A stretch of 64,000 nucleotides of DNA from Fasciola hepatica (lineage: Eukaryota > Platyhelminthes > Trematoda > Plagiorchiida > Fasciolidae): NCBI GenBank assembly GCA_948099385.1, contig CANUEZ040000129.1:6640501-6704500 (forward strand), given 5' to 3'. This document shows, in pieces, positions 1-11,079 of the stretch. The position numbers and the translations under genes were made by a program. The notes under the pieces were generated by a model that worked only from the letters and a program-made list of their open reading frames with translations, was not told the origin of the DNA and did no database searches. Within the stretch, counting starts at the first letter, position 1; every line of letters begins with the position of its first letter.

Positions 1-1650
1 GTTTAACTGATCTCCAGTATCAACTTGTTAGGAAGATTCGCTATTTCTGGAATTGTAGATAATTCGGACAAGTCAATGTATTATTTTCGTATAGAACTAC
101 TTAACTTCCGAGTAATCCAACATTCTTACTTTTAAATCAAATTTAATTTTTCTTCTGTTCACGGCCGCCGTTTCGCTCCACTGTGATTTTACTGTTGCAT
201 TTCCCCGTTTCTGATTGGTCCATTCCCACAATGATAAATGATTCGAGCAACGTTTTTCCACTCGTGTGGTCCGGAGGAATGTAGAGAGACTCAGTTCTTC
301 ATCAAACACGATAATGTGCTGACCAGACGATAAATGTAGTTGAGTATGGCAGGTCACCTATTTAAATTTCAGCAAGACCCGAGCTTGCAAAACCGTAGCT
401 GGTCCCGTCTCAGATAAAGCTAACTAGCTATGACAATTACCCACAAACCCAGTTTAGCTGGGTACTATTGCCAGTGCAACTACCACAGAAATACAACTAT
501 CGAGCAGTCTGTTAAAGACCTTTCAGGAAAACAAATTCTTTGCGAGTTTCCGAATGTGAGGAGTTTACCAGTGTTTAAGTATTAATTTTTGTCAGAAGGG
601 TTTTTGAACAGTATTATGCAATTCCTCAGTGACAATTTTCTTCGTTACTCGAGATGTGGACTAAATACGGTACAGGAACTTAACGAGACAGGATTTCGCT
701 CTATCGTTCAAAACACGCCAATTATACACGTTGAGTTGTCAGACTGCCGTACAGATGACGAATCAGTTTTGCTTGATACGCATAATCAATGAATATCACA
801 GAACTATTAGGGATGATATTGCGAGCTGTTTCCACGACAAGGTCAAATGCAACCGGTATATTCTCATGAAAAATGAACTCAAGTGTTCCGTTACGATCAG
901 AGGATCACAGATCACGAATGCAGTATCAGTTCAGTTCATTCAACCAATAACTTTTCATTTATGTGCTCTAATTTTGGCTTCTACCCCGCAGCACTGTCTT
1001 GTTGAGAGCAGAATGTATAGAAGCGTAAAGTGAGAAAAACCAAAAGCAAAGTGTCACTGACAGTTAATTCTCTCTATCCTTGCTTGAAGGCTGCCATCGC
1101 TTCTAATCCACAACATTCGATAGTTGTTATCCCACTGGAGCTGAGGTGTGAATGCAAATGTGCACGTGGGTCACGTGACCGACACCCCGTGGTTAATGAT
1201 GCTGAGATCACGACCACTGCAAATTCACCACAAAACAAGTCGATCATCTAAACGAAACCTGAAGAAAACACGACACACTATGGCATACCCTATGTCACAC
1301 CTGTTTTTTTTGCAGCCGCGTTACTTTACTGGAGAAGAAAAGGATGAGACTTCTCTTATACAGTGCGTTTACAAAGAGTCAACCAACCTGAAGGCGAATA
1401 ACCTGGCATACATGTGCACGAGTTTTGGTTACTATCTATAGCGCGCTCAGACATAGATCGCCAAGCCCATCTTTATCGATGTGAGTGTTGATGCTTGCTT
1501 AGGCAATTACTGAGCTCCGGCTCACGGAGTTTGTTTCGTGTCGTTTCAGATCGTGCACGTGCAACTTTCACGGAATACTGCGTCCAACAAACTACATTAC
1601 CTCAGCATGATCTCGCCACAAAACAAATCAAAAAAGGATAGAAGCAAAGA
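1..1650. other. no gene recognised, left edge
   Basis: This stretch lies downstream of the polyadenylation signal of the 53BP1-like gene. Short open frames exist on both strands (for example minus 97-357) but none shows a family motif or convincing splice sites. Around 890-1030 there is weak resemblance to the 3' untranslated region of the RTE elements seen near 33.5 and 55.1 kb. I see no RNA gene here. Confidence 0.4.
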
Positions 1651-1659
1651 ATACAAAAG

Positions 1660-2120
1660 AAAGAGTAGGCGGAACACTTAAGCTCACTAGATTGAGATGG
1701 TTGAGACGTGTTGCGCATGTCCCCTGATAAGATTCCTCGACGTGCAATGTTTCCTGAGGCCTTTAACGGGCGAAAGATGAGTAGGAGCGGTTAGTCCATA
1801 ACATAGAAAAAGGTATGAAAAGCCTAAGCAGTGGACTTGACCATGTAGGACGTGTTAGACTTACTGGGTGGGGTCCAAGAGACCTTCCCACTCGCCGGTT
1901 AGACAAACTGAAGGATAAGACAAAGTGTCGCGATCAGTGCGCTCTCGTATCCACAACCTGCCTTCATCAACTTAGTACCAGCATTCTTAGTTTTTCTCTT
2001 ACTCCTTTCATACTCTTTTCTTTTTCATTATATTCTTTTTAAGTTTCCGCTAGGAGACAGCAACCAAAGCCACCGCACCCAGTGCATGGCTGGTGGTTGT
2101 CCGAACCGAACCGAACTGAA
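1660..2120 (+). mobile_element. RTE-like LINE, 3' end fragment
   Basis: The plus strand encodes the decayed C-terminal tail of an RTE-type LINE: RLRWLRRVAHVP near 1690-1725, then KGMKSLSSGLDHVGRVRL and GWGPRDLPTRRLDKLKD over 1810-1920. A T-rich 3' untranslated stretch follows, ending in a CCGAACCGAACTGAACTGA run near 2100-2125. The same tail and untranslated region recur at 19300-19675, so this is a 5'-truncated copy of that family. It contains stops and frameshifts and is not functional. It lies beyond the end of the host gene. Confidence 0.8.
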
Positions 2121-2487
2121 CTGAGATGGAGGAGAAAGTCGCTGGTTGATTTGGCAGCCGACTGGCTATGTTGGCCATTTTCGTTAACTTTCCCACAATC
2201 AAGTCTACCGATTAAAACTTGTTACGCTTCTGTCAAGTCAGCCTGCATTATTGTGAAGTACTAGGAATGACATGATGTTAGATTCTGAACGATCATAAAT
2301 CTGTGCACAGACACACGTTTGACTTTTCGATCGTATCTCTGAGTCCTTCGTAATATTTGACATGTGGACCACACGAATTATTGAAATCGGGCAACAACCG
2401 AACTAGTTCACCATTTCTTATAAGAAGTATGCTGTTAACGAATTAAAGCACAACGAACATTCAGAATGGACAATAAAATACCGATTG

Positions 2488-2493
2488 TTTATT
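2488..2493 (-). terminator. TP53BP1: polyadenylation signal of the 53BP1-like gene
   Basis: AATAAA on the minus strand, about 170 bases after the predicted stop codon at 2663-2665, followed by a T-rich/GT-containing stretch. This is the first canonical hexamer after the terminal exon and a reasonable 3' end of the transcript. There is no transcript evidence. Confidence 0.55.
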
Positions 2494-2662
2494 CGTAAAA
2501 AATAGGCTACAAGAAAAGACACCAGATTCTGTGCAAAACAACAACGATTCCGATTCAAAACAGGACAGTGGTTGTTAAAATTGGAAAATAAAAGGGCAAG
2601 ACGATTTGTTTACAATTGGTGGTTGTTGAATGAGAAGAATGCGCATGGGTCTGTGTCTGTTA

Positions 2663-2800
2663 CTAGCCCACCTCCGGGACAAATATGGACGAACTGTCCG
2701 GATCCAGTAGTTGACCGCAAATCAGGGACTGGATAAAGTAGTCGCACGTGACCAACTGGACAGGCAACAACCGTAGTTCGGACAAAATGTACGCATCCAA
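2663..2800 (-). CDS. TP53BP1: 53BP1-like terminal exon: end of second BRCT, stop codon
   Basis: Last coding exon of the 53BP1 homologue. 53BP1 is a nuclear chromatin reader that gathers at DNA double-strand breaks. The acceptor is strong (a pyrimidine tract reading CCCCCTATCCTTGCTGACAG) and the exon opens in phase 0 with LDAYILSELRLLPVQLV, then CDYFIQSLICGQLL and a TAG stop 45 codons in. This matches the last part of BRCT2 in vertebrate 53BP1, where a helix, a PVVS-type strand and a final helix (EWVIQCL-like) close the domain. The tail after the last helix is short, as in 53BP1, where BRCT2 sits at the very C-terminus. The phase fits the donor at 3978. The family assignment rests on pattern, not a search. 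Confidence 0.8.
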   Translation of the reverse strand: MDAYILSELRLLPVQLVTCDYFIQSLICGQLLDPDSSSIFVPEVG

Positions 2801-3613
2801 CTGTCAGCAAGGATAGGGGGTAATAACCGCAGAGCATTCAAGAATTACGCACCGCCGGAAATCAACCGACTTACAGGACAAAATTTACTGTTTTTGACGA
2901 ACGCTTATTCAGTCTGTGATATCAAGCCTTATCTAGAAATGACAGGACATAGTGAAGAGTACTGAAGATCGAGGTAGATCCATGATTGATTCAGAATATA
3001 TAAAACGTGAAACACCTCAAGTTCTCAACTATGGAATTATTCACACGCGGTTTATACACTGATAGTGCAAAGATGATGTGTTGTTACGGAATTTTGATTA
3101 CATATACAACTAGCCTATGTGATTGATGATCCAGTTGCAACGATCCAAAACGAAGCACGTCGACTGCCAAAGAAAATGCATTTTAAAGTACACCTCAAGA
3201 GAATCTTCCTGTGAGGGCAGTGGCAGACACATCTATGAACGTAATGGCTCGGTGGTCAGAGAGCACGCCTTCGTTCGTCCGCAATCGAGGACAAGCCTGG
3301 GACCAGCGAAGCCGAATCATGAATCAATCAGTTCCCAACAATTATCTGAACCGACCGGAGCCGAATCAGTCAATCGGGTTGCAACCGGATCAGCCAGAGA
3401 AGCCGCTCGTCAACAGAAATCAAGCTTATGTGTTTCCGTGCAAGGATTTGGTTATAGTCACCGCAAATCTTAATGAACGACCTATTTGTACCAGTAAATG
3501 GAGATGGTTCGAGATCAGAACAGCTTTCTCCCTAGTGTTGGTGGGGCGGATTAAAACATTTCCATTTACAGTATTTGGACGGTTTTGTTCTTCATTTCGA
3601 ACAAGTAATCCCT

Positions 3614-3616
<3 letters not shown>

Positions 3617-3674
<58 letters not shown>
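3617..3674. repeat. (AT)n microsatellite
   Basis: Uninterrupted AT dinucleotide repeat of about 29 units in the last intron of the 53BP1-like gene. Confidence 0.95.
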
Positions 3675-3679
<5 letters not shown>

Positions 3680-3977
3680 GGACAGAGGAAGAAAGTATTT
3701 CAAGTACTCACAGCAGTACTGCCACAGCCTGTGTAGACGTATGCTTAGAAAAGGAACTATGTTTGACTGACAACGGTGAAGTCCAAACTATTGCACTAGC
3801 TGGTCAACGCCGGTACTTGGTTATTCCGTCAGGACCAGCATATCATTCCAAACAGAAGCACGAACGATAAGTTATTCAGAAAATAAAAAATAGCACCAAT
3901 GAGTAGTACTCTTCTAATAATGGTTAGTACAAAAGAGAACAACGGAAAAGTAGTATAATTACTTTGTTACGGTCTAC

Positions 3978-4308
3978 CAGAACCAAATTTCCACGAGAGC
4001 AATGTGTATTGGATGAACTGGGGAGCAAAGAGGACAGACACTGCACCGCATTTTGCATCGACAATACAGGGATTCGTTGAAGATCGGTGACGGATGCGGG
4101 TTGTGGATCCATAGTCCCAGGCACAAGTTTGGCACCGTGGGCCAGCTGCAAAATGGTGAGCCAGGCTGGCCCAAATACATTCGTATCATCTGTTACAATC
4201 GAAATCAGTCGACAAGGTTTTGTGGACCAATCCACCGGAATCTCAAACAACGAAGGGCTAGGCATGATATCCCGCAATGTGGATCGATAATGAATCGGTA
4301 TGGCACAC
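3978..4308 (-). CDS. TP53BP1: 53BP1-like exon: first part of second BRCT
   Basis: Acceptor CTCCCATTTCATAG opens the exon with one base (G). It completes the tryptophan codon split at the donor of the previous exon (12448), giving ...LVSW. The frame reads SLFEIPVDWSTKPCRL, then ISIVTDDTNVFGPAWLTILQ and LAHGAKLVPG. This is the first strand and helix of a BRCT domain ending in the conserved H/GGA turn. About 45 less conserved residues follow, ending GNLVL at donor CTG|GTAGAC (phase 0), which joins LDAYIL in the terminal exon. Length 331 = 1 + 3x110. The less conserved insert (residues SVTDLQ to SRGNL) is longer than in vertebrate 53BP1. The frame stays open for 17 more codons past the donor, so intron retention would extend the protein by an unrelated tail. 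Confidence 0.78.
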
Positions 4309-4929
4309 CTATGAAATGGGAGCAACAGGGACAGACGCACAGGACCATTCGTAAACAAGTCTGCTGATTGGCGCAGCAGTGATACCTCATCTGGACGAAA
4401 CGATGTGGTTGGTAAAATTATGTTTGTAAGAATATTAGGTAGATATCGACGGACGATAGGCTAGTAAGGCAACACCAATAAACAAATGGTAAGAAAATGA
4501 ACCCCACTCAGGATCTATATTTTGTAAAATGCTGGAAAGTTCGTTAGGCGTCTCGCAGCTTATTTCTCGTTGCGTATCGACCACATTCGGTGTGGTGCCC
4601 ACCTGATCGCTGAGGAACGATTCTCTGAGTCTAGTAACGTTGATGAGTGAGTGTATATAAAAGGGCTTGAATATTTGAACTTTGATATTCATTGGAGGCC
4701 TCTTTTACTGTAACTATGTCTCGGAATAGAAATTCTAGTCTTTTGAGTGCATCTTAGGATAAAATACAGAACATCACTGGTCTTGAACATTTATAGCGAT
4801 ATCAACCAGAGCAGCATGGAAAACATATTTGTGCATGGCCATGATACGCTGTTCACTTCATACATCCGGAGGGGCCTCAATCTCGACGAGGACTCTCTAA
4901 ATTAGGTGTTCAATCTGGAGTTGATCTCC

Positions 4930-5260
4930 TTCCGATGGACGGGACATAACCTGTTTCAAACCATCGCACTACCTACAGCGAGGAACCTATTTTGGTCAGC
5001 GAATCGTCGCAGTTTGTTAGCACAGACCACGATGGTTATATAAGAACAGGACAATCACTGTCACCAATCATCGCAACACAAACCAACCGGCTCATATTTG
5101 CATCAAGTAGCCTGTCTTCTGATTGGCTAGTCGGTGGCGGGAGCAGCTACCACTTGACGGGAATCCGTTCGCGTCTTATCGATCCATTACCTTGTTGCTT
5201 GCGCATCCGCTGGCGCAACTACTGACCTGGATTCTGGACAGGTGCAGACAGACTCATTGC
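4930..5260 (+). repeat. short interspersed repeat, family shared with 49.83-50.19 kb
   Basis: Roughly 300 bases match 49830-50140 in order and orientation: CAGTTTGTTAGCACAGA, CACTGTCACCAATCATCGC, TTCTGATTGGCTAGTCGG, a GACGGGAATCC block, CGTCTTATCGATCC and GATTCTGGACAGGT. The second copy interrupts a Tc1-like relic, so this is a dispersed, SINE-sized mobile repeat. I see no open frame conserved between the copies. Confidence 0.7.
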
Positions 5261-5829
5261 TGACAGGACACGGCTGACTTTCGACCATGAGTCAGCAAGT
5301 AAACTCACATAACCAACTTTCATTCGTGTGAGCAACCGGGTCGTTGCCCCGCCTGGCTTTCGCAGATCCTACGTGGTTCAGCACTCCAAAACTCGTGGTC
5401 AGGAATGTTGGTTCCCTCTGATCAATGCACACCGGGAACGTCAACTCAAGGTTCTTTCAACGCGTATTAGATAAAATAACCTGTTTAGATAAAGTGCATG
5501 GACCACAGACGAATCTGAGATGACCCAGCACCGAAGCTCTTTACCATTCTACGCTTTCGCACACGTGAAGTGGAACAGGGATGCCTCATGATCTCAAAGA
5601 CGCTCTGCTCTAGACGGAAACCGGCAAACGATCCGGAAACTACAGAAGGTTCCAAAAACTCTCAACAACAGCATACCTATGTTCGAGAAGCAAGCATCTA
5701 CCAAAGTGTGTAGTAATTCGGCAGATGGATCTCACATGATAATCGAGTATCGGATGAGGTTTCCGTGCACCTTGAGAAAGCGTGTTGGTTCTTTAGTGAA
5801 CTCAGTCATTTTTACTCTGAATGAAACAC

Positions 5830-5930
5830 ACGTCGTCGGTTCAGATTAGAATTGTTCCCATGCAGGGACACCATTCACGCCTTAGCACCGCGTTCATTCT
5901 GTCAGCTGAGCTACGAGACAACACCCGGGA
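5830..5930 (-). repeat. tRNA-derived SINE head
   Basis: The minus strand reads CGTAGCTCAGCTGACAGA at about 5920-5900, an excellent tRNA D-arm/A-box. GCGGTGCTAAGGCGTG follows, then a degenerate B-box-like GAACAATTCTAATC about 40 bases on. This is the layout of a tRNA-derived SINE promoter. No cloverleaf closes, so it is not a tRNA gene. Confidence 0.55.
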
Positions 5931-5939
5931 TCTCAGAAA

Positions 5940-7880
5940 TTAAGCAAATGGATCGCATTGTTTATCCACCTAAATTGTACTAGTATAATAGTCCCAAAGA
6001 CGTGCCGGTAAATAGGCCGTTTATTGCAGACCGAACATTTGGACATCCACCAAATCAACCAAGCGTAATGGAGCTGCTTATTTGAAACCTTGATATAGGG
6101 TCCATATGCAGACGTCAGTTATCAAGTCGGGGATGCCATCATACACACACACAGTGACACTAAGACGAACCTATTAAACGAATTGCACATAGTCCGCCGT
6201 TTACGGGAATCCAATCGCGTAAAGCAAACGTTGCCCTAGCGCCCACAGATTCGTACACCTGTGGGGCTGGATACAGAAGCCGTGCTAATACCGGATAAGT
6301 GCACAGTTAAGACAAGTCTCGAAGGCGAATTGGGTCGAATTACGCTGGTCGGATCCTGGATGTGAGTCTCGGACAAGCAGAACACATCTACGACTAGGGC
6401 CTCGAGGGTGTGCACTAGATCTGCCTGCAGACCTGTTTGCGTTGAATTACGTACACAGAAGACGGCAAGCTTTAGTAATACACGCGATCTTACTGAGCCA
6501 AATAGTGTTTTTCAGGTCGTGTAAAAATGTTTGGAGGCTTGTCCAAGCCCATCTAAGCTGCGTTCTGCACCGGACTACTCTTATGCCTCTCAGTAGGCAA
6601 GTTACCGAAAAATCCCACTGGGGTGTGTCCGGCCTGATTGCCTAGACCGCGTATTTTGCATACTGATAGAATTCTCGCCAGTAAAAACTGTCGTGAAACC
6701 AAGACTATCAACGGATAGATATCAGCATGTAGTCCATTCCTCGAAAGTCCGCATGGTTATGAAGTTAGTGGCCCAGACTGCTTTCCGACAGTCGCGTTGG
6801 GGTCGGTAATACCAATTCCGTCTGAATACATCGGAAAATTAAACAGTTAAATCTGTAGCACCAGTAAAATGATGAAAAATATGATCCGTCTGGTGTATAT
6901 GAAATACCGTGAAGGCATGCGAAGTCTTATTTCAAAATATCCCTGATGTGCACCATTACGTGTGTCACCACTCACATGGAAAACCAGATATTGTAGCCTC
7001 TCTGTTACCATAAATTGTTTTCTATCACTCATCGGGAACCGCAAATGTGTCATGATGAGTTAAATAATGACCCGATGGATTTAGTCATGTTAGCAAGAAA
7101 ACTTGTTACATACTCCAGCGACAAGCGGTATCCCACCCTCAACCAAAGATCAGTTAACCAAATGCTTTACAACACGTCGCTGTGATCCAGAATTCTTGTT
7201 GCCCTTCTTCCACCAACAAAAAACGTTACAAAGTGATCTATTCAGCCTCCCTGTTTACGTTTTATTTGTGGATTATCAATTATCCCAATCAATTCACCAA
7301 GTATGACGATGCATAGAGTATGGCCTCCGTCGTGTCACATTTGTAAAACGGTAATCTGAGGTTATCAACTGACACGCTGCTGATTATTTAGTGTTGGTTT
7401 CATGATTACTATAATTTCATTCAAAAGGCTTTATCAAGCTGTTAAATAGGGATGGGTGACAATCACTCACACACGGTGGTCTTTTCTTTCCAAATGACCT
7501 AGAGTGGCAGTATTGCAAAACAATGGAAAGTGGTATTCAGTGTCAAGGTTAGTCAGATTGTGTTGGTGTTCAAAATGACCATTTGGTCGTTATCCGACTC
7601 TAGAAAGAACCAGTGGTGGTCTCAAGTAGTTGATATCAGGGGTTTTCATTGAAGTTCCTTCGGGGACTTTTAGTAAATCACCCCAATATTTTGCGATAGA
7701 ATCGCCATAATCTGAAATGTTCGATCTTTAATCCTAGTATCCGGGCACGACACCTCAGATCGTGTCCGTTCCGAGGAAACTGTATAGTAAATTGTATGTC
7801 TTCGTTAGGCGTTGTATGGTTGGATCTTCACAGTTTGTTCAATTCAACCAATTCAATCGGGGTTTCACTATTCACCAAAT
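5940..7880. other. intron sequence, nothing recognised
   Basis: Intron of the 53BP1-like gene between the two BRCT2-side exons. Short open frames on both strands (for example plus 6442-6645, minus 6847-7053) carry no recognisable motif and lack paired splice sites. No repeat pair found elsewhere in the window. Confidence 0.4.
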
Positions 7881-7887
7881 TCTTTAT

Positions 7888-9062
7888 AATAAACACTTTG
7901 TCCGAAAAATCCCCCAGAGCACATTTGGAAAACACAAGTTGGCGAACAAGCTCGTTTTCAGTGATTCTTAATCATGCCAATACAACACAATATATAGGAC
8001 TAGATGCATAAGGGATACAGTCAACGAAAATCGTGTCAGGGATCATCGTTCACACCTAGTGTGGTACAGGATTATCAGGAAACCAGGTGTGAATGGACTA
8101 ACACGTTCTCAACATGTAAGCTTTCGGACGTTCGTGGACCTGACGTTGGGTGGTGAGTGGGCCAGGGTAGGTTGAGTGCATGCACAAATTTCTTCTGAGC
8201 ACATAAAGGGGGGTTGTGGAGGCGAATCCCGACCGCTTCCGCTGTGGCCAAGATGCGACTTCTCACCGATCTTGAAAGCCGACCTCGGACCCTATACAGG
8301 GGGCGGAATGCTTGATCCACGTTCACCATGTGATTAGTTTCAGCTAGGTGTGAAACGACTGCGCTGGTAATTGACCTAATTGTTCCAGTCCTCAACCACG
8401 CTGGATGATGCTCACGGATGCGTTCAGACAAGCGTCTGGTCGTGCGGCCGATATACGTTGTTCCACAGGAACAAGTGAAAGAATACACACAAAATGAGGC
8501 TGCAGAAACAGGCACATTGTCTTTTATCCGCAGACACACCGCTGGCTTAGAGGTGAACAAAACACGCAGTTTAGCAGCGTAGAATGTTTTGTTGACGACG
8601 CTCGCCAATCTTCGGTGAATTACATCTGCCAGAGTGTCGCCTTTAAATGGCAGAGAGATGTATACTGATTTCTTTTCAACTACCATTTTCCTTGGAATTT
8701 CTTTATCCAAATGCATTATCCGGTCGACTAGGCGTTCCGGATATCCGTTCTGAATAAAAATATTGCGCACCGTAACAAGCTCTTCTTTTATGGTATCTTC
8801 GGTGCAGATCTTTTTCGCTCTGTTCGATAGGCACATAATTAGATTTATTTTCAATTTGAGCGGTACAAAACTACGGAAGTGGATGTACTGTCCATTCCAT
8901 GTTGATTTTCTGTGCACTGACCGCCGTATTGAGCCATCTTCTCGACGGGTCAAAAATACATCTTATGCATCTAGTCCTATATATTGTGTTGTATTGGCAT
9001 GATTAAGAATCACTGAAAACGAGCTTGTTCGCCAACTTGTGTTTTCCAAATAAACACTTTGT
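7888..9062 (-). mobile_element. Penelope-like element, 5'-truncated, with inverted terminal repeats
   Basis: The 14-base direct repeat AATAAACACTTTGT lies at 7888-7901 and 9049-9062 and looks like a target-site duplication. Inside it, about 90 bases are inverted between the two ends (7925-8012 against 8963-9050). Both contain the core GCGAACAAGCTCGTTTTC and the block CAATATATAGGACTAGATGC. The enclosed minus-strand frame is a Penelope C-terminal region. Inverted pLTRs around a truncated body are a known arrangement in Penelope-like elements. The copy sits in the intron between BRCT1 and BRCT2 exons, in the same orientation as the host gene. Confidence 0.85.
8075..8953 (-). CDS. Penelope-like polyprotein, C-terminal part with GIY-YIG endonuclease
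   Basis: A 292-codon uninterrupted frame. Its first part (STWNGQYIHFRSFVPLKLK, then KKICTEDTIKEELVTVRNIF and NGYPERLVDRIM) is the linker after the reverse transcriptase of Penelope-like elements. It ends with the GIY-YIG-type nuclease: YSFTCSCGTTYIGRTTRRLS followed by ERIREHHPAWL, with the CxC pair just before the TYIG motif as in this family. The C-terminus (EAVGIRLHNPPLCAQKKF) is shared with the relics at 24.4 and 43.5 kb. The reverse transcriptase itself is missing because the frame runs into the inverted terminal repeat at about 8955. The absence of stops suggests a fairly recent insertion. It is not an independent gene. Confidence 0.85.
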   Translation of the reverse strand: MTRREDGSIRRSVHRKSTWNGQYIHFRSFVPLKLKINLIMCLSNRAKKICTEDTIKEELVTVRNIFIQNGYPERLVDRIMHLDKEIPRKMVVEKKSVYISLPFKGDTLADVIHRRLASVVNKTFYAAKLRVLFTSKPAVCLRIKDNVPVSAASFCVYSFTCSCGTTYIGRTTRRLSERIREHHPAWLRTGTIRSITSAVVSHLAETNHMVNVDQAFRPLYRVRGRLSRSVRSRILATAEAVGIRLHNPPLCAQKKFVHALNLPWPTHHPTSGPRTSESLHVENVLVHSHLVS

Positions 9063-10650
9063 TAAACGGTGAACTACGCTGCCCATGTTAGCAGGTAGCA
9101 AACCACCAAGAGGGAACGGTAGCGATTCATTCAGTATTCAGCAAACTACGCACGCGGTGGTTCTTCCTTCCAACTGTCTTAGAGTGATTATGTCGAGAAA
9201 TAAGTGCTTCGATTCACCTTTTGTTGAAGTGACAGACTGTTATAATATTGGCACTTCTATGAAGCACATAACTGTTGTTCGCTCGTAATTTTCTCCTGTT
9301 TCTGTCGGATTTCCAGCTAATGACATACTCGTAGTGTTTAGACGAATCGTTCCTTCTTGGGCTTTTTCGGACGTATTCAACTTGCCGGCCACGCTGTTGC
9401 AAGTGTGCTGAAAATCAGTCTATCGGACTAACCAAGTTCACATAGCCATGAGAGAGAATTCACGTTTGTGCTCGGGTGAGGTCAGTTTGCGCTGCCAAAT
9501 GCACGACCTAAGCATCACTGACCAAAACACGCACTTGACTCTGAACACTACTCAGTGTGCTGGCATTCGTGGCATCAGTCGACCCCGTGTTTGCATTGTG
9601 TTGGTGGACGGACGCACACATACACACGCACTGGCTGTTGGAGTGTATCTTTCGACAGGAAATCAGGTCAACTGGGAAATGCGGAAAAAGCCGTGGTTGA
9701 TGCCAGTCAGTTTTTGTTCATGTGCCTTCTAGTTCACGTGGTTTGGTCTGTCTCAGAAAACTACGACCTAAAAGTACAGTTTGATCAGGGTCGCACATGA
9801 TACATGTTGACCTGTATTGCGGCTGAACTGAGTACGGCTGTTATGACAGACAAACTAAGAGTTTATTCGTTTGTTTATTTAAGGCATAACATCTGCACTG
9901 AGTTGACTGCGTAATTGAAGGAAGAAAAACTAGGGCCGGATCGAGACGGTCAATGAAGTGAAAAGGTTGCTCGGAAGCACTACGATAACCGTTGTTCGCC
10001 GTGACTGACACTCAATAAGATCCTTGACTGAAGGTTGAGAAAAATAATAACAAGTCTGTGGGAGAACGACACAATGCTTCTCTTAGGGCGTCGGAATGAA
10101 CGCATAGTATCATGCCAGGATAAACTGAAGGCTGAGAAGCGCAAAAAGTCACGCTATTCTGTTGGAGATTCATCGTTTCCGAGAGGTACGGATATAGGCG
10201 GGAAGAACTGAAATAGCAGTGATGTGCATTCGTGCTGATCGTATGACTAAACCACATCTAGCACATACTTGAGCACGTGCTTAGAATCTGATCGTGCTCT
10301 TGTGTGTACTGAGCTCATGGCGCGTTTTTCGATCGAAGTGAAAGTCCGTTGTCTACAGATGGACCTAGACCAACTCTGCCGGACTCCGATCCGAAAGATA
10401 TATAAAACTGAACTAACTTCTGATCTGGGTAGCCGTACACACGTAGATCGCTCGCAACATATCCACGAAAGAATGCAAGTAGCAAGGGCCACATCTTGGG
10501 GATTAGTCGTACGCCAAACTATTACCCACTGGATCTCACCGTGATCCGTCGATCTGCTAGATAGACGCTAACATATACCAACAGAGAAAGCAGGACGGGT
10601 GAGGCACGCCTGTATTTGACCAGTCAGTCAAGTTAAGTTGGTAAAACGTT
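9063..10650. other. intron sequence, nothing recognised
   Basis: Continuation of the intron between the BRCT1 and BRCT2 exons. Several 80-90 codon open frames occur on both strands with no family motif. No inverted or direct repeat partner seen. Confidence 0.4.
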
Positions 10651-10657
10651 CAGCCGT

Positions 10658-11056
10658 TTATATAGTTCTTATTCCGGACTGCGATGTAGCAACATCGACC
10701 CTCCGGTTGTCTGAGTATTTCGGCTCCATTCTGGCCAGAGGCCTGTCGCCACTAGGTTGGTTCTTTTGCCTGCCACTTCCGCTCGGTTGGTCCGACTGGT
10801 TCGGTTGACGGCTTAATCGGTAGCCTCTCGCATGGGCTATCTTCCTGGTTGCCAGAGCTCCCGTGAGTTCCATCAACAAGTCCGGATGCCTCCTTTTGTC
10901 TGTTGCGGGATGCTTCCGACATTCACCGTATGTTCTTTGGGCTGTGGCTCTCAACTGATCTGCCCGATTGGTTTGAAACTCGCCTCGTTCTATGGCTGCA
11001 GCAGTCCCCGCTACAATATCCGTGCTAAAGGCGAAAAGCACAGTGCCCGTACTCAA
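10658..11056 (-). repeat. dispersed repeat with a conserved open frame, family shared with 39.53-39.87 kb
   Basis: The minus strand holds a 132-codon open frame that is matched, with substitutions but no break in frame, by minus 39870-39530. Shared residues include RAT, then RT and GE, then AT-KI, RG and SRQ followed by QSDQP (here ATRKIAHARGYRLSRQ and NQSDQPSGS). I do not recognise the protein. It is rich in R, Q, S and P and looks like part of a nucleic-acid-binding ORF1/gag-like product, but that is a guess. Being open in two diverged copies argues for past coding function on this strand. Confidence 0.5.
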
Positions 11057-11079
11057 CCACGGATAAAACTGGCATGAAT

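Noticed and set aside
3978..4020. Stop at 3924 as the end of the 53BP1 protein.
   Set aside because: The donor at 3978 in phase 0 joins the strongly BRCT-like terminal exon at 2800-2663. Reading through gives an unrelated tail.
8050..8095. Hammerhead in the Penelope pLTR, suggested by a 9-bp stem (TTCACACCT/AGGTGTGAA).
   Set aside because: No CTGATGA and GAAA core in the right order. Only a simple inverted repeat.
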